Of a stretch of 64,000 bases of DNA, positions 61,422-64,000 are shown in pieces; the first letter of the stretch is position 1; the number at the start of each line of letters is the position of its first letter. Under the pieces are notes generated by a model. That model was not told the origin of the DNA. It searched no databases and saw only the letters and a list, made by a program, of their open reading frames with translations. Made by a program: the position numbers and the translations under genes. Source of the stretch: Euzebya pacifica (GTDB taxonomy: Bacteria; Actinomycetota; Nitriliruptoria; Euzebyales; Euzebyaceae); assembly GCF_003344865.1 (NCBI RefSeq), contig NZ_CP031165.1, positions 5,337,910 to 5,401,909 on the forward strand. Direction: 5' to 3'.

Positions 61422-62647
61422 CCACAGGGGACACCGCGGGTTCCCTCTCCTCCCGTGGCCGCGGGATGCTCGCGGGCGGGTTCGCCAGCTACATCGACGC
61501 CCACGTCGCCCGTCAGGACGATCCGGGGTACGTCAGCCTGGCCATCGCGGAGAACCTGCAGATGTTCGACCTGCTGGGGCCGCGGCTGGAGTCCTTCCCG
61601 CCGGTGCCCCCGAGGGTGGTCGGCTACGACGCCAACGCCGGCAGGCAGGTCCTCCGCGAGGCGATCGCCGGGCTCGTCGGCCGGCGCATGTTCGGTCGGG
61701 CGATCGACCCCGCCCACGTCGGTGTGCTGTCGGGTGCCAGCGCGGTGCTCGAGGCGATGGCGTTCGTCCTCGGTGACCCGGGCGACGGCGTCCTGGTGCC
61801 CACGCCTTCCTACGCCGGCTTCTGGCCCGACCTCGGTGCCCGGGCCGGCCTGGATGTCGTCGGCGTCCCCACACGGGCCGAGGACGGCTACCGGCTGACC
61901 CCGGACATGCTCGACCGCGCCCGCACCGATGCCGGACGGCCGACGCCGATCCTGCTGCTGACCAACCCCGACAACCCGCGCGGGCAGGTCCGCGACCGCG
62001 ACGAGGTCGAGGCGTTGATCGCGTGGGCCGAGGACCGTCGCATCCACGTCATCGCCGACGAGGTCTACGGCCTGACGGTCTTCGGCGAGGGGACCGACTT
62101 CGCCAGCGCCGGGCGGCTGCGCCCGTCCCTGGGCGACCACCTGCACGTCGTGTGGGCCGTCAGCAAGGACTTCGGCATGAGCGGCCTGCGCTGCGGAGCC
62201 GTCGTGACCGAGAACGAACCGCTGCGCAACGCCATCGAGCTGCAGGGCATCTGGACCGGGGTGTCCAGCCTGGCCCAGCACGCCATCGCCGCCATGCTGG
62301 CCGACGACGCGTGGGTCGACACCTACCTGGACGCCATGCGCGATCGCCTCGGCAACCTGGCCGCCACGGTCAGCCGAGCCCTGACCGCCGCCGACGTCCC
62401 GCACCTGCCCCCGACCGCCGGGTTCTTCGTCCTCTGCGACCTGCGGGAATGGTTGGCCGAGCCGACGGTCGAGGCCGAACACGCCCTGTGGCAGCGGATC
62501 CTCGACGAGGCCGACGTGAACCTGACCCCCGGGTCGGCGCTGCGTGCCCCCGACCCCGGCATCTTCCGCCTGTGCTACGCGGCCAACCCACCCGAGGTCG
62601 TGGCCGATGCCGTCGGGCGTGTGATCGAGGTGCTGCGGGCCGCCTGA
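61418..62647 (+). CDS. Class I/II PLP-dependent aminotransferase
   Basis: This 409-residue PLP enzyme shows YVSLAIAENLQMFDLLGPRL at the N-terminus, a cofactor asparagine in LLTNPDNPRGQV, the aspartate and tyrosine in IADEVYGL, the Schiff-base lysine in VSKDFGMSGLRCG and the substrate arginine in FRLCYAANPP. The SLAIAEN opening resembles ACC-synthase-like aminotransferases. The amino-acid substrate is unknown. It is translationally coupled to the YdeI-like gene. Confidence 0.87.
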   Translation: MTTGDTAGSLSSRGRGMLAGGFASYIDAHVARQDDPGYVSLAIAENLQMFDLLGPRLESFPPVPPRVVGYDANAGRQVLREAIAGLVGRRMFGRAIDPAHVGVLSGASAVLEAMAFVLGDPGDGVLVPTPSYAGFWPDLGARAGLDVVGVPTRAEDGYRLTPDMLDRARTDAGRPTPILLLTNPDNPRGQVRDRDEVEALIAWAEDRRIHVIADEVYGLTVFGEGTDFASAGRLRPSLGDHLHVVWAVSKDFGMSGLRCGAVVTENEPLRNAIELQGIWTGVSSLAQHAIAAMLADDAWVDTYLDAMRDRLGNLAATVSRALTAADVPHLPPTAGFFVLCDLREWLAEPTVEAEHALWQRILDEADVNLTPGSALRAPDPGIFRLCYAANPPEVVADAVGRVIEVLRAA

Positions 62648-62722
62648 CCACCGGCAGCAGCGGAACCTGTGCGACCGTCTGCCCGGCCGTGGGGGGTTGA
62701 CCACGGGGGAACAGGGAACGCA

Positions 62723-63856
62723 ATGGCCATGACCCACTCCACCCTCACCCCTGATCCCGTCCTCCGACGAAGCGCGGACCGTGCCCTGGTGACCGTGACG
62801 GTGCCAGCGCCGAGCGAGTCCACCGACGCCGGCGACCGCTTCGACGTCGAGCTGTCCAACGCCCGCCGAAACGTGGTCGAGCTGCTCGACAGCACCCCCG
62901 ACGTGGACGCCGAGTCGACCGCCGACCGCCTCGTCGACGCCCTTCGTGCCCACGGCCACGCCGACGCCATGACGCTCGTTGGTGTCGCTGGACCCGACGA
63001 CATCGCGGTGTTCGCTACGGCCGAGACGCTGCCGGCCGGTGCCGTCGCGGGGCCCCTGCCCGCCCTGGGCGAGCTGATCGCAGCCCAGCAGACGTGGATC
63101 CCCCACGCCCTGGTCATGGTCGACCGGATCGGTGCGGACGTCGAGCTCGTGACCGCCGGCCACGAGGAGATCGACCTGACCGTCGACGGCGAGAGCCAGC
63201 ACATCACCAAGTCCAATCCCGGTGGGTGGTCGCAGCGGCGGTTCCAGCAGCGGGCCGAGGAGCAGTGGGAGGAGAACCTGCGCCTCGTCGCGGACCGGCT
63301 GACGCAGGAGACCCGCGACCGCCACCTGCAGCTGATCGCCCTGACCGGTGACGAGACCGCCGTGGCGATGCTGCAGGACCTGCTCCCAGACGACCTGCAG
63401 GACCTCGTCGTCGACCTCGAGACCGGCGGGCGTGCCGACGACGGTTCCGCCGACCACGTGCAGGAGGAGGCCGACGCGGCCGTCCGTCGAGCCGCCGCCT
63501 ATCACCGCGCCTCGCGCCAGCGAGCGGTCACCGACGCCGTCGGTCGTGGTGACGGGGTCACCGGCCGTCACGACGTCCTCCGGGCGTTGTTCGAGGGCCG
63601 GGTCGAGACGTTGGTCGTGCACCTCCGCGCGGCGGCCGACGCCCATGCCTACATCGGCGACGAGCCGACGCAGATCGTGGCTGACTCCGCCCGCCTGCAC
63701 GAGCTGGACCTGCCCGCGACCCGGGTGCCGCTGGCCGATGGCGCCATGGCGGCTGCAGCGGCCACCGGTGCAGAGGTCGTCGTGGTGCAGGACGCGCTGA
63801 CGGACTACCCCGACGGCCTCGCGGCATCCCTGCGCGGCCACGACGCACTCGGTTAG
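62723..63856 (+). CDS. Rv2629/Vms1-like (archaeo-eukaryotic release factor family) protein
   Basis: This 377-residue protein matches the actinobacterial Rv2629-type family of release-factor-like proteins, with the hallmark GGWSQRRFQQRAEEQW in its middle domain. An N-terminal domain of about 150 residues precedes it, and a C-terminal domain (ALFEGRVETLVVHLRAAAD) ends it. Relatives such as Vms1 rescue stalled ribosomes by cleaving peptidyl-tRNA, so a ribosome-quality role is possible. The ACAGGGA site precedes ATG 62723; a second ATG two codons later is possible. It ends in a strong hairpin. Confidence 0.82.
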   Translation: MAMTHSTLTPDPVLRRSADRALVTVTVPAPSESTDAGDRFDVELSNARRNVVELLDSTPDVDAESTADRLVDALRAHGHADAMTLVGVAGPDDIAVFATAETLPAGAVAGPLPALGELIAAQQTWIPHALVMVDRIGADVELVTAGHEEIDLTVDGESQHITKSNPGGWSQRRFQQRAEEQWEENLRLVADRLTQETRDRHLQLIALTGDETAVAMLQDLLPDDLQDLVVDLETGGRADDGSADHVQEEADAAVRRAAAYHRASRQRAVTDAVGRGDGVTGRHDVLRALFEGRVETLVVHLRAAADAHAYIGDEPTQIVADSARLHELDLPATRVPLADGAMAAAAATGAEVVVVQDALTDYPDGLAASLRGHDALG

Positions 63857-63886
63857 GTCACCCGCCGGCCCGACCCCCGTACACAC

Positions 63887-63924
63887 CACAACGGCGCGAC
63901 CCTCCCCCGGGTCGCGCCGTTGTG
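63887..63924. terminator. Strong hairpin after the Rv2629-like gene
   Basis: CACAACGGCGCGACCC at 63887-63902 pairs perfectly with GGGTCGCGCCGTTGTG at 63909-63924 around a 6-base loop. It sits between the Rv2629-like gene and a gene on the other strand, and is one of the two strongest hairpins in the window. Confidence 0.85.
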
Positions 63925-63964
63925 TTGGTGGATGGCCGGCCTCGCGGCCGGCCGCGGTCGGGTC

Positions 63965-64000
63965 CTAGGACTCGAAGCCGACCGGGAGGTATTCCTCGAC
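63965..64000 (-). CDS. C-terminal end of a gene truncated by the window
   Basis: On the minus strand the frame is open from the window edge and ends EEYLPVGFES followed by TAG at 63965-63967. Its location behind a strong bidirectional hairpin supports a convergent gene. With only 11 codons no product can be named. Confidence 0.4.
   Translation of the reverse strand, partial: VEEYLPVGFES

Overview
The window is chromosomal DNA of a high-GC actinobacterium. The evidence is the GC-rich codon use throughout, an Rv2466c-like (mycothiol-linked) thioredoxin-fold protein, an actinobacterial AdoK-type adenosine kinase, many GTG starts, and probable leaderless genes. Seven secreted proteins carry CWB2 cell-wall-binding repeats. 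That abundance resembles the Nitriliruptoria (Euzebya-like) lineage, but this placement is an inference from gene content. No rRNA, tRNA, CRISPR or phage module was seen. One IS30-family element is present. No gene-free stretch exceeds 300 bases.

Layout. 1-2.5 kb: end of a CcdA-like membrane protein, an Rv2466c-like protein and a fatty acid desaturase. 2.6-10.4 kb: a CWB2/beta-propeller protein, adenosine kinase, and a VanW plus CWB2-protease operon. 10.5-13.6 kb: a Fur-family regulator followed, across a perfect palindrome, by an ECF-type cobalt/nickel transporter (cbiM-cbiQ-cbiO). 13.6-31 kb: aldehyde dehydrogenase, an M42-like peptidase, secreted RCC1-like and CWB2 proteins, a divergent doxX/marR pair with twin operators, MsrA, an S15-like hydrolase, an amidohydrolase and a HIT protein. 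31-34.4 kb: an ArsR-type regulator and MFS exporter whose 3' end runs into the IS30 element, beside 50-nt repeats. 34.4-39.8 kb: a phosphate-scavenging unit of PhoX and a CWB2-anchored phytase-like protein behind a PHO-box-like array. 39.8-51.4 kb: a sortase, membrane proteins, a methyltransferase, a glycosyltransferase, a transsulfuration-type enzyme, an acyl-CoA synthetase and a zinc-finger/UspA-like protein. 51.5-64 kb: a CAP-CWB2 protein, a frameshifted WYL regulator beside an epoxide hydrolase, class I aldolase, glutamine cyclotransferase, dodecin, 52-nt repeats, threonine dehydratase, purA, a YdeI-like protein, an aminotransferase and an Rv2629-type protein.

The unifying theme is the cell surface. 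Seven separate, mostly monocistronic genes pair about three CWB2 repeats with seven different partner regions: LVIVD-type propeller, trypsin-like protease, an Asp-rich helical tail, metzincin protease, carboxypeptidase-regulatory/DUF2135-like domains, phytase-like propeller and CAP domain. This looks like a modular wall-docking platform. The second theme is intergenic tandem repeats with exact 50-nt and 52-nt periods lying just downstream of genes; their role is unknown.
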